Shown here: positions 33,845 through 41,903 of the stretch, one piece after another
Position numbering within the stretch: the first letter of the stretch is position 1
Layout of the letters: each line of letters starts with the position of its first letter
DNA from: Vibrio porteresiae DSM 19223
Lineage (GTDB): Bacteria; Pseudomonadota; Gammaproteobacteria; Enterobacterales; Vibrionaceae
Length of the DNA: 64,000 bases
Assembly: GCF_024347055.1 (NCBI RefSeq)
Contig: NZ_AP024895.1
Coordinates: 1,612,001 to 1,676,000 of the forward strand
Direction: 5' to 3'
The notes under the pieces: generated by a model
Seen by the model: the letters and a program-made list of their open reading frames with translations, nothing else
Database searches by the model: none
Told to the model about the DNA's origin: nothing
Translations under genes and position numbers: made by a program

Positions 33845-34999
33845 CTAAAAAGTGCTCGCATCAATGACATATCGATAGCGGGCTTTTTTATCGACAACGT
33901 TTTCCCATGCTTGGTTGATTTGGTTAGCGTTGATCATCTCAATATTCGGCAGCACATTATGGCTGGCGCAGTAATTCACCACTTCTTGGGTTTCTTTCAT
34001 GCCACCAATTAATGACGCATTGAAATTAACGCGGGAAAAGGCCAAATAGAGTGCGCTCATGGTGACTTCTGAATTGATCGGCATCCCAACTTGCGTAAAT
34101 GTTCCGTACGGTTTCACCACAGCTGCATAGGCAGCAACGTTAAAGTCGTAAGGGATAGTGGAGATGACATAATCCAGTTGACCATGGTATGGCTGGAGTT
34201 TGGCGAGGTCGTCAACCACGATGGCTTCTTTGGCGCCGAAGGCAAGAATGTCTTTGACTTTGGTTGGGCTGGTGGTGAACGCGTACACTTCCGCACCTTT
34301 AGATACGGCGATTTTCACGGCAAGATGGCCTAAGCCACCAATCCCCGCGACACCCACTTTCATGCCGGGTTTAATGTCGGCACGCATCAGTGGTGAGTAG
34401 GTGGTAATGCCTGCGCAAAGTAGCGGCACGGCTTCTTGAAAGCTGACACTTTGCGGAATGTGTACCGCAAAATCTTCTTCGACCACGATATTGTTGGAGT
34501 ACCCGCCTTGAGTGATGCCAGTCGGCGAGCGATCGTCAGGGAAACCATAGGTAAATAGAGTATCAGCGTTGTATTGTTCTTCATCGGTATCATGGTGGTG
34601 ATAGTGATTTCCGCACATACAACCCACACCAGCCCGATCACCCACTTTGAATTTTGAAACGTTTTTCCCTACCGCAGAAACAATGCCGACGATTTCATGG
34701 CCGGGCACTTGTGGGTATTGCTGTTTACCCCAGTGCCCCTTTTCTTGGTGGATATCGGAGTGGCAAATACTGGCGAACTTGATGTCGATAAGAATATCGT
34801 TATCGCCCACTGGTCGACGTTCAAAGGTCCAAGGTTTTAGCACCCCAGATTCATCAAATGCAGCGTAACCGCGCGATGGAATACGCCGATTCGGCTCACT
34901 GGCGAAGACATTGAAAGGGCTTGAGAGCATTGCACCAATGCCTATCGCTCCTGTGAGTTTTAATACTTTTCTTCTCTGTTTATCTGTCTCTTCATTCAT
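33845..34999 (-). CDS. Zinc-type alcohol dehydrogenase (MDR, CAD-like) with Tat signal and no structural-zinc cysteines
   Basis: A 384-residue medium-chain dehydrogenase of the YahK/cinnamyl-alcohol dehydrogenase type. Residues 9-17 (RRKVLKLTG), then a hydrophobic stretch and FASE, form a twin-arginine signal. The catalytic zinc ligands are present (C79 in ASICHSDIHQ, H101-E102 in VPGHEIVG), and so is the Rossmann motif VGVAGIGGLGHLAVKIA. The structural zinc lobe, normally C-x2-C-x2-C-x7-C, is here CMCGNHYHHHDTDEEQYN, so the four-cysteine pattern is lost. It would oxidise alcohols or reduce aldehydes in the periplasm, but how it obtains NAD(P) there is unclear. It follows yghU by 72 bp on the same strand. 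Confidence 0.85.
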   Translation of the reverse strand: MNEETDKQRRKVLKLTGAIGIGAMLSSPFNVFASEPNRRIPSRGYAAFDESGVLKPWTFERRPVGDNDILIDIKFASICHSDIHQEKGHWGKQQYPQVPGHEIVGIVSAVGKNVSKFKVGDRAGVGCMCGNHYHHHDTDEEQYNADTLFTYGFPDDRSPTGITQGGYSNNIVVEEDFAVHIPQSVSFQEAVPLLCAGITTYSPLMRADIKPGMKVGVAGIGGLGHLAVKIAVSKGAEVYAFTTSPTKVKDILAFGAKEAIVVDDLAKLQPYHGQLDYVISTIPYDFNVAAYAAVVKPYGTFTQVGMPINSEVTMSALYLAFSRVNFNASLIGGMKETQEVVNYCASHNVLPNIEMINANQINQAWENVVDKKARYRYVIDASTF

Positions 35000-35071
35000 G
35001 CCCATTTCTCCATACTGGGTTATCAATAATAGTGACCAATAGATACCGTGTTTCTGCGTTGTGATGACCGC

Positions 35072-35932
35072 CTATTGAGGCTTTTTGCTTAACACTTGGT
35101 CAATATCCGAAGCTGAGTGCCTTTCGGTCAGTTTTTCCCACTCTTCGCCCATCAAGCGATTTACAATACGTCCTCTTTGCACGGCTGGTCGTGAATTGAT
35201 CATCTGGGCCCATTTCAAAAGATGTGGGTAATCATTGACTTGCAAAAATTCAGTCGCATTATATAAATTGCCTAAAACGAGGTTGCCAAACCAAGGCCAT
35301 ATCGCAATATCCGCAATGCTATAGTGCTCGCCCGCTACATAGGGGTGTTTGGCTAATTGCTTATCCAGAACATCCAATTGGCGTTTGGTTTCCATGGTGA
35401 AACGATTAATCGGATACTCCAGTTTCTCTTGAGCAAAATAATAAAAGTGGCCAAAGCCGCCACCAACGTAGGGGGCCGATCCTTGCAACCAAAATAGCCA
35501 GTTCAACACAGTAGTTTTTTCCATCAAATTGCGAGGGAGCAAACGGTCAAATTTTTCGGCGAGATAAAGCAAAATATGGCCTGATTCAAAAATAGGAATC
35601 GGTTCAGGTTGTGAGTAGTCAACCAATGCAGGGATTTTCGAGTTGGGATTGATATCGACAAAGCCTGAGCCAAATTGATCTCCCTTACCAATCGCAATTA
35701 AGAACGCATCATATTCCGCTTGGTGAATCCCCAGCGCCAGTAGCTCCTCAAGCATAATGGTGACTTTCTGCCCGTTCGGCGTTCCCATTGAGTAGAGCTG
35801 TAATGCATGTATCCCTTTGGGCAGCGGTTGCTCAAATCGAGCCCCTGAAGTTGGGCGATTAGCTGCGCTGATTGTTTTGTCATCATCGAGTTCAATCGAC
35901 CAAACTTGGGGTGGAATATAGTGTTGAGCCAT
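35072..35932 (-). CDS. yghU: Disulfide-bond oxidoreductase, glutathione S-transferase family
   Basis: A 286-residue member of the Nu-class GST family, very close to E. coli YghU (opening region WSIELDDDKTISAANRPTSG, then QLYSMGTPNGQKVTIMLEEL and NPNSKIPALVDYSQPEPIPI). YghU binds two glutathione molecules and reduces disulfides or organic hydroperoxides. AGAGGAAC precedes the ATG at 35932. It heads a leftward unit with the Tat-signal dehydrogenase and is divergent from a LysR-type gene, with a LysR-box-like dyad between them. Confidence 0.92.
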   Translation of the reverse strand: MAQHYIPPQVWSIELDDDKTISAANRPTSGARFEQPLPKGIHALQLYSMGTPNGQKVTIMLEELLALGIHQAEYDAFLIAIGKGDQFGSGFVDINPNSKIPALVDYSQPEPIPIFESGHILLYLAEKFDRLLPRNLMEKTTVLNWLFWLQGSAPYVGGGFGHFYYFAQEKLEYPINRFTMETKRQLDVLDKQLAKHPYVAGEHYSIADIAIWPWFGNLVLGNLYNATEFLQVNDYPHLLKWAQMINSRPAVQRGRIVNRLMGEEWEKLTERHSASDIDQVLSKKPQ

Positions 35933-36154
35933 AGTGTTCCTCTGCAGTGTTGTTAATTAGACGTTGATGATTCGGATGCAAACAAAAAAGTTAAGCGATT
36001 TTAGGTGACGATTTAGCGAGATTTTTTTGGTGAATTTAGAATTAAGGTATTGAAAAAATTAACTATATATTCTGTAAGGTATTTCTGTTTTTTGCTGATC
36101 ATTGAGTAATTTACCAAATAGAGAGCGGCAGATTAATAGTCTAAAATTTCATTC

Positions 36155-36177
36155 ATTTGTTAGTAATATTCATGAAT
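36155..36177. promoter_or_regulatory. LysR-box-like dyad between yghU and the LysR gene
   Basis: ATTTGT, an 11-base core TAGTAATATTC, then ATGAAT. The core differs from that before yqhD at two positions. It lies in the 306-bp divergent promoter region (35933-36238), which otherwise shows only AT-rich sequence. Confidence 0.55.
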
Positions 36178-36238
36178 CACGAGGTCTCGATAGCAATATC
36201 GAATGCTATACTTCGGCGACGAAAAAAGGAGAGCTAAG

Positions 36239-37120
36239 TTGGATGAATTAAAAGCATTTCTTGTGATTGCACGTCACGGCAGCTTAACCAAAGCCGCTGC
36301 CGAACTCGGAGTTACCCCATCGGCTTTAAGCCATACACTGAAAATGCTAGAAGAGCGGTTAGGGGTGAGGCTATTTGCTCGAACCACTCGAAGCGTCTCG
36401 CCAACCGAGGCGGGGACGCAGCTCATTGACGACTTAACACCTTTGTTTGAGAAGGTCGATGATGCCATTCTAAGGCTCAATGAACTCAAAGATAAACCTG
36501 CGGGCAATATTCGCATCACCGCTGCAGATGATGCTATACAGTATATTCTCCAGCCTAAGTTGCCTCGTTTTTTAAGCCGATATCCCGAGGTTAACATTGA
36601 GATTTCAGTGGATTACACCCTGACCGATATTGTGAAAGATCGCTTCGATGCGGGCATTAGGTTAGGTGAAGACCTCAATAATGACATGATTGCTGTAAAA
36701 ATCAGCCCAGATTGGCGACAGGTTGTGGTGGCTTCTCCGCAGTATCTACGTAACCACAGTGCACCTAAAAAACCAGAAGATTTGCTAAGTCATAACTGCA
36801 TTAATATTCGCTACTCAGATAAAAGTGGTTTATACGCATGGGAATTTCAAAAAGGGGATAAGAAGCTTAATTTAAAAGTGAAAGGTCAATACACTGCGAA
36901 CAGCAATCCGCATGTTCTCGCTGCGGCTTTAGATGGGATAGGGATTGCCTATTTGCCAGAGTATTATGTCGAGGAGTACTTACAGCAAGGAAAACTGGTC
37001 GCTTTTCTGCTCGACTGGTGTCCTTATTTTGATGGTTACTATTTATATTATCCACACCGCAGGCAGGATTCTCCGGCTTTTCATGCATTGGTAAACACAC
37101 TTCGTTATCAGGGAAAGTAA
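36239..37120 (+). CDS. LysR-family transcriptional regulator
   Basis: A 293-residue protein with the N-terminal helix-turn-helix LDELKAFLVIARHGSLTKAA, then AELGVTPSALSHTLKMLEER, and a LysR effector-binding domain (ITAADDAIQYILQPKLPRFL). It starts at a TTG (36239), chosen because AAGGAG lies 6-7 nt before it. It resembles the regulators of yqhD-type and drug-exporter genes. It is divergent from yghU and the dehydrogenase gene and most likely controls them through the nearby dyad. A bidirectional terminator follows. Confidence 0.9.
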   Translation: MDELKAFLVIARHGSLTKAAAELGVTPSALSHTLKMLEERLGVRLFARTTRSVSPTEAGTQLIDDLTPLFEKVDDAILRLNELKDKPAGNIRITAADDAIQYILQPKLPRFLSRYPEVNIEISVDYTLTDIVKDRFDAGIRLGEDLNNDMIAVKISPDWRQVVVASPQYLRNHSAPKKPEDLLSHNCINIRYSDKSGLYAWEFQKGDKKLNLKVKGQYTANSNPHVLAAALDGIGIAYLPEYYVEEYLQQGKLVAFLLDWCPYFDGYYLYYPHRRQDSPAFHALVNTLRYQGK

Positions 37121-37140
37121 CCCCTGTTTTAAACAGATTT

Positions 37141-37162
37141 AGGGCTCAGCATGCTAAGCCCT
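37141..37162. terminator. Bidirectional terminator
   Basis: A near-perfect palindrome: AGGGCTCAGCA pairs with TGCTAAGCCCT, with one mismatch. It lies between the convergent LysR gene and the acetyltransferase. Confidence 0.75.
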
Positions 37163-37172
37163 TTGGCATCGA

Positions 37173-37754
37173 TCAAAAATGCTCTGCGCTCTCAACTGTT
37201 TTGAGTACTTTGGCGGGAACACCACCGACGACGGTATAAGCGGGGACATCTTTGGCTACAACTGCACCTGCAGCAATCACCGCCCAATCACCGATAGTGA
37301 CGCCTGGCAACACGGTGGCATTTGAGCCTATCCAGACGTGTTGCCCAATGTGGATCGGGGCATAGTGATTTATTCGGTTATTGGTTGGGTTGAGATCATG
37401 ATTGATGGTTGCTAGCACCACTTTATGCCCAATCAATGAATGATCTCCGATGGTAATCCCGCCCTGATCTTGAAAATGACAACCTGAGTTAATGAAAACA
37501 TCCGTGCCAATCGAGATGTTTTTTCCAAAGTCGGTGTAGAACGGGGGAAACAAACGAAATGACTCATCAACGGGTTTACCGGTTAAACGTGACATGATGG
37601 TGATCAGCTGTTCTGGCGTGTGGTATTGGCAATTGAGTTCCATGCAGATTTGAATGGCTTCTTGAAACAGTTGGTTGGCGAATGCTTGTCGCTCTGGTGT
37701 GTCTAATTCGCGGTTGGTAAACCCCTCAATGACGTGTTGAATAGTGACTGACAC
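37173..37754 (-). CDS. Hexapeptide-repeat sugar O-acetyltransferase (Maa/NodL-like)
   Basis: A protein of about 193 residues. Its C-terminal left-handed beta-helix is built of hexapeptide repeats (ITIGDHSLIGHKVVLATINH, then VWIGSNATVLPGVTIGDWAV and IAAGAVVAKDVPAYTVVGGV), matching the maltose/galactoside acetyltransferase group. The N-terminal domain is the usual Maa-type cap. It would acetylate a sugar or related acceptor with acetyl-CoA. A GTG at 37754 was chosen because GAGGG lies 6 nt before it; an upstream TTG has no site. A LysR-box-like dyad lies about 100 nt upstream. Confidence 0.85.
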   Translation of the reverse strand: MSVTIQHVIEGFTNRELDTPERQAFANQLFQEAIQICMELNCQYHTPEQLITIMSRLTGKPVDESFRLFPPFYTDFGKNISIGTDVFINSGCHFQDQGGITIGDHSLIGHKVVLATINHDLNPTNNRINHYAPIHIGQHVWIGSNATVLPGVTIGDWAVIAAGAVVAKDVPAYTVVGGVPAKVLKTVESAEHF

Positions 37755-37852
37755 CGTATTCCCTCTCAAGTGGATAAAATTAGAAAATAGAATTTGATTG
37801 ACGCCAGCCTATCAACCTAATCACCAACCGATAATAGCCAATATTTTCATTC

Positions 37853-37875
37853 ATTATTGAGTGATGCTCATTAAT
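37853..37875. promoter_or_regulatory. LysR-box-like dyad before the acetyltransferase
   Basis: ATTATTGAG, TGATG, CTCATTAAT: a dyad with 8 of 9 pairs. It aligns without gaps to the dyads at 33623 and 36155 and shares AGTGA and TCA in the core. Confidence 0.45.
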
Positions 37876-37887
37876 CAGGTTCACAGC

Positions 37888-39105
37888 CTACTTGTCATGC
37901 CCCGTCACCGTGCTCAGCCATTTTCGACTGCTGGTCACCAGAATCAACGCGACGATCAATGCGCTAAGACAGGTGAGTGTTAATGTTTTCCAGCCGCCGT
38001 TATTCCAGAGCAGGCCAGCAAGAGCGGAACCTATTGCGCCGCCAACAAAGTTGCAGGAAACAAAAGCGGTGTTGAGGCGATTTCTTGCATGCGGCGCGAT
38101 GGTCAGCAGGCGTGTTTGGTTGAGGACGTTGAGCATTTGAATGCCTACATCGAAGACCAAAATAGCCACCAATAGAACGTAGATAGAGTCCGGACGAAAA
38201 AACGTCATAAGCAGGGCAAAAATCGCCAATCCTAAACCGATAAGTAAGCCTTGATAACTCTGACCTCGGTCGTGTAATCCTCCCACTTTGCGAGCAACTA
38301 AGGCCCCAGCAAGTCCTACTAAACCGACCATGCCGATTTGACTTAATGAATACTCAAACGGTGAAGCGCTAAGTAAAAAAGTGATGCCGGTCCACAGGGT
38401 TGAAAAGGCAAAGAAAGACAAAGCACCAATCAGCAAGGTGATCTGAGCAGCGCGGTAGGTGCGAACGGTGGTGATAACCGAAACCAATAAGGAAAAATAG
38501 GCAACCTGGGGTTTGGGCTTTTGCTGCGGTATTGCCCGATAAAGGGCGATGGAGAGTAGTAGCATAGTGAGTGCGGCGGCGAAATAGATAGCCCGCCAAC
38601 CAAAAACATCCGCGACCAAACCGCTAATCGATCGCGACAACAAAATGCCTGTCAGTATACCGGATACAATGATTCCAACGATGTTGCCTCGTTGATCCGG
38701 TGGTGCTAATTCGCTGGCAAGCGGTGTGATTAATTGACCAGACACCGTAGTCAATCCCAGTAACGCCATAGCAATAGCCAACGAGATAAAACTATTGGCG
38801 CTGGCGCATAGAAGAAGCGCCACAACAGAGCACAACATGACCGAGGGAATCAGCCGCTTGCGGTTCAGTGAGTCGCCTAAAGGTACTATCAGTAAAATCC
38901 CGAGGGCATAACCGATTTGTGTGGCGGTAATTAATCCCCCCATCAATTGCACTGGAGCGTCGAGAGTGGCGGCAATGGTTACCAGCAGTGGTTGTGCCCA
39001 GTAAAGATTACCGACCGCAAGCCCGCCAGTGATGGCGAACAGTAAAATTTTGCCTAGCGAGAGCAAATGGTGTGGTGCGTCGACCATTGTGTCAGAGCGG
39101 GACAT
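37888..39105 (-). CDS. MFS transporter (YnfM/YgaY-like)
   Basis: A 405-residue major-facilitator exporter with twelve membrane segments (KILLFAITGGLAVGNLYWAQ, then PLLVTIAATLDAP, then LIVPLGDSLNRKRLIPSVM). It belongs to the group that exports sugars or drugs. It starts at ATG 39105. The 130-bp gap to the acetyltransferase holds the LysR-box-like dyad. The substrate is unknown. Confidence 0.85.
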   Translation of the reverse strand: MSRSDTMVDAPHHLLSLGKILLFAITGGLAVGNLYWAQPLLVTIAATLDAPVQLMGGLITATQIGYALGILLIVPLGDSLNRKRLIPSVMLCSVVALLLCASANSFISLAIAMALLGLTTVSGQLITPLASELAPPDQRGNIVGIIVSGILTGILLSRSISGLVADVFGWRAIYFAAALTMLLLSIALYRAIPQQKPKPQVAYFSLLVSVITTVRTYRAAQITLLIGALSFFAFSTLWTGITFLLSASPFEYSLSQIGMVGLVGLAGALVARKVGGLHDRGQSYQGLLIGLGLAIFALLMTFFRPDSIYVLLVAILVFDVGIQMLNVLNQTRLLTIAPHARNRLNTAFVSCNFVGGAIGSALAGLLWNNGGWKTLTLTCLSALIVALILVTSSRKWLSTVTGHDK

Positions 39106-39411
39106 AAATCAGCCAAATCCTCTTGGTTTATGTTATGGCGCAGCAGTGACGCTTCAATCGTTATCGGCGCGTCCTGCTATCGAAAAGACATTATCGAGGT
39201 TAGCCATAGCAATGATAATGGAAGGTGAGCTCATATCACCTATGAGGTCTGGGTTGATAATCTAAGATGCGTTTTCAATGTGGCGAGTGACTTTAGCTGG
39301 GTTTGTTATTGTGTACATGAGGTGAGATTTGCCAAACATGCTCTCGCTCTATCGTACAGAGCAAAAAGCATGCATTGGCAAATTCTCTTTAAGGTATTGA
39401 TAACTGGAGAC
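39106..39411. other. Intergenic region with dyad before the MFS gene
   Basis: A 306-base gap between the MFS start and the stop of the LacI-type gene. It contains a perfect dyad AGGTGA-N7-TCACCT at 39223-39241, about 120 nt before the MFS start, perhaps an operator. No gene is seen. Confidence 0.4.
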
Positions 39412-40410
39412 TTAAAAACTCTCCCGCTGGATAAAATCGTAGCCAAGATGCACCATCTTTTTCACTTTTCTACCGTGGATCAGTTCAAGAAACAGCTCAA
39501 CGGCGGTTTCGCCCATTTCCATTGGGTAGAGTCGCATGGTTGATAAGCTAGGATTCATGTGCGCAGAAGTGGAAATATCGTTCATTCCCACCACTTTGAT
39601 ATCGTTAGGAATACTCAACTCGCGCTCATAAATAGCTCGATAAACCCCCATGGCAACCACATCGGTTGCGGCAAACACCACGTCGGGCTGATGCTCGGTA
39701 TCCAATATTTGCGACATGGCTTGATAGCCAGATTCAATACAAAACTCTTTGCTCACCACACAGTGCTCAGCGTGATAAAGGTTGCGCTCTTGCATTAGCT
39801 GGCGAAACACATGCAGCCGCGATTCATCATTACCAATAAATGCCGGGTATTTAGCGCCACTGGCGATGATTAAGTTGACTAACTCACGTGCGGCGGCATA
39901 GCGGTCAAAAAGGACGGAATCGGTTTTGATTCCAAGTGGATTTGAATCAACAAAAATCAGGTTCTGATTGTATTGATAGAGCAGCTCTATTTCGCGCTGA
40001 TTGAAATGGCCAACAGCGATAACCGCTTTGGGTTTACTCAACAAATGAGCACTTTTTTCAATCATATCGCGGCGAATGGTACGCACGGCAATTTTGTTTT
40101 TGAAACAGGTATTTTCAATCCCCACACGAATGGAGGTGAAGTAGGGATCGGAAATTTCGCGCACTGGGTCGAGAAAATTCACCATTACCAATTCGAGCGG
40201 ATGGGCGCTGTCGTCGCTGGTGTGCAACTGTGGATCCGCCTGCTTGGCTTTGCGTTGCTTTGGCGAAACGTAGCCAAGTTTTTCCACTGTGGAGAGAATT
40301 TCATGCCGCTTTGCCTCAGAAATAGACAAAGTTTGGTCTTGGTTAATGACCCGAGAGATCGTAGACGTCGAGACATTGGTACGAATGGAGATATCTTTTA
40401 GCGTGGTCAA
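39412..40410 (-). CDS. ganR: LacI-family transcriptional regulator of the galactan locus
   Basis: A protein of about 332 residues. The LacI-type helix-turn-helix reads LKDISIRTNVSTSTISRVIN, followed by the hinge and a ligand-binding domain with VVGMNDISTSAHMNPSLSTM. A TTG at 40410 was chosen because AGAGGG stands 6 nt before it and the family normally starts at this point. It lies after the MalK-type ATPase gene at one edge of a galactan uptake and degradation locus. It resembles GanR-type repressors, which leave DNA when galactosides bind. A likely operator is the AGTAAATATTTACT palindrome found twice in the locus. Confidence 0.85.
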   Translation of the reverse strand: MTTLKDISIRTNVSTSTISRVINQDQTLSISEAKRHEILSTVEKLGYVSPKQRKAKQADPQLHTSDDSAHPLELVMVNFLDPVREISDPYFTSIRVGIENTCFKNKIAVRTIRRDMIEKSAHLLSKPKAVIAVGHFNQREIELLYQYNQNLIFVDSNPLGIKTDSVLFDRYAAARELVNLIIASGAKYPAFIGNDESRLHVFRQLMQERNLYHAEHCVVSKEFCIESGYQAMSQILDTEHQPDVVFAATDVVAMGVYRAIYERELSIPNDIKVVGMNDISTSAHMNPSLSTMRLYPMEMGETAVELFLELIHGRKVKKMVHLGYDFIQRESF

Positions 40411-40525
40411 AGGTAACCCTCTATACAAATAAACCGTGATGTTCAGTAAACGGTACAACTTTTGGTCACTGAGGGAGGTTAGGATAGGTAACATACCCTA
40501 ACCAATTCCCTTAAAAAGCGATGAG

Positions 40526-41632
40526 TTAGCCAACTTTACTAAATTTTTTCTCCACCAAAGCTTGACCCTCTTTATCAAAGAGATGGATTTGATCGGCTGA
40601 GGTATAAAGTGCCAATGTGGTATTGGATTTAAAGGTGCAATCCCCTTGGCAAAGGAACTTAAAGTTATCGATGCCGCAACACTGGCCAAACACATACGTA
40701 CTGCTGCCTAGGCGTTCAATCACTTCGGTATCAAACGAGAACTTAATCTGATTCTCTTCTTGCGATAGATGCTCGGGACGAATACCTAGGGTGATGGGTT
40801 CACCTGGGTTCATTGGTGCAACGTGAATCGGTAAGGTCATGTGGGCATTGCCAAATCCGGTATCGAGCACCAGCGCATCTTCATGCCAACTAACACATTT
40901 CGCGTTAATGAAGTTCATTTTGGGAGAGCCAATAAAACCAGCGACAAACAGGTTTTGTGGATGATAGTAAAGCTCCATTGGCGAACCCACTTGTTCAATG
41001 CGTCCATCGCGTAATACCACGATTTTATCCGCTAAGGTCATCGCCTCAACTTGGTCGTGAGTAACGTAAACCATAGTGGCTTTCAAATCATTGTGCAGTT
41101 TCGCAATGTGCAGACGCATTTCAACGCGCAGCTCTGCATCTAGGTTGGAGAGCGGTTCATCGAACAAAAATACTTCAGGATCGCGAATGATGGCGCGGCC
41201 AATAGCGACACGTTGGCGCTGACCACCAGAAAGTTGCGCGGGTTTTCTATCGAGTAGGGCTTCAAGTTGCAGCGCTTTAGCTACCAGTGCTACCTTTTTG
41301 TCGATCTCGGCTTTAGGCATTTTTTTTACTTTGAGCGAGTAGCCCATGTTGTCTTTCACCGACATGTGCGGATAAAGCGCATAGGACTGAAACACCATTG
41401 CGACACCACGCTGTGAAGGGGGAACATCGTTCATCACTTGGCCGTTGATTTTCAGTTCGCCGCTGCTGATATCTTCCAGACCAGCAATCATTCTTAGTAG
41501 GGTCGATTTGCCGCAGCCAGAAGGGCCGACAAACACCACAAATTCACCGTTTTCAATCGCAAGGTTTACGTTATGAATAGTCTCTGTATCACCAAAACGT
41601 TTGGTGAGTTCAGCAAGATTGATAGAAGCCAT
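40526..41632 (-). CDS. ganC: ABC transporter ATPase, MalK/UgpC type (galactooligosaccharide uptake)
   Basis: A 368-residue ATPase. It has Walker A GPSGCGKST near residues 37-45, the signature LSGGQRQRVAIGRA, Walker B VFLFDEPLSNLD, and a C-terminal regulatory domain of the MalK type (TOBE-like, PGEPITLGIRPEHLSQE). It powers the two permeases and binding protein encoded divergently from 41904. It is separated from them by a 271-bp promoter region that contains the palindrome and CRP-like sites. Confidence 0.9.
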   Translation of the reverse strand: MASINLAELTKRFGDTETIHNVNLAIENGEFVVFVGPSGCGKSTLLRMIAGLEDISSGELKINGQVMNDVPPSQRGVAMVFQSYALYPHMSVKDNMGYSLKVKKMPKAEIDKKVALVAKALQLEALLDRKPAQLSGGQRQRVAIGRAIIRDPEVFLFDEPLSNLDAELRVEMRLHIAKLHNDLKATMVYVTHDQVEAMTLADKIVVLRDGRIEQVGSPMELYYHPQNLFVAGFIGSPKMNFINAKCVSWHEDALVLDTGFGNAHMTLPIHVAPMNPGEPITLGIRPEHLSQEENQIKFSFDTEVIERLGSSTYVFGQCCGIDNFKFLCQGDCTFKSNTTLALYTSADQIHLFDKEGQALVEKKFSKVG

Positions 41633-41903
41633 AGTATTACCTGTTGTCGTTATGCTGATAGAAAAATTGATTTATAAATAAAAAATCCTCAATTTGTGAT
41701 TTATTTATCATTGACTAGTAAATATTTACTTAATTTCTAGTAAACCAATCACAAGCAGCGTGTTTAGTATTGATTAAGATCACAAATACTTAGCAATTTG
41801 GTAGTGAATGGGATTTGCTAAGGATTATTTTATACAGCGAACGGGACAACTTATTTAGTAAATTTAGTTTAGCTGCTACCAATAACGTAAAGCAAGAGGA
41901 AAT
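41633..41903. promoter_or_regulatory. Divergent promoter region with palindrome and CRP-like sites
   Basis: It contains a perfect 14-bp palindrome, AGTAAATATTTACT (41717-41730). It also holds two CRP-like boxes: TGTGATTTATTTATCA (41695-41710) and ATTGATTAAGATCACA (41769-41784, with one perfect half TCACA). This arrangement suggests a LacI-type operator and catabolite activation for the two divergent transport units. An extra half-site, TTAGTAAATTTAG, lies at 41855-41867. Confidence 0.6.
41717..41730. promoter_or_regulatory. Candidate galactan-regulator operator, copy 1
   Basis: AGTAAATATTTACT, perfectly palindromic over 14 bp, lies about 85 nt from the ATPase start and 175 nt from the binding-protein start. 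An identical copy is found before the second GH53 gene at 50394-50407. Confidence 0.6.
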
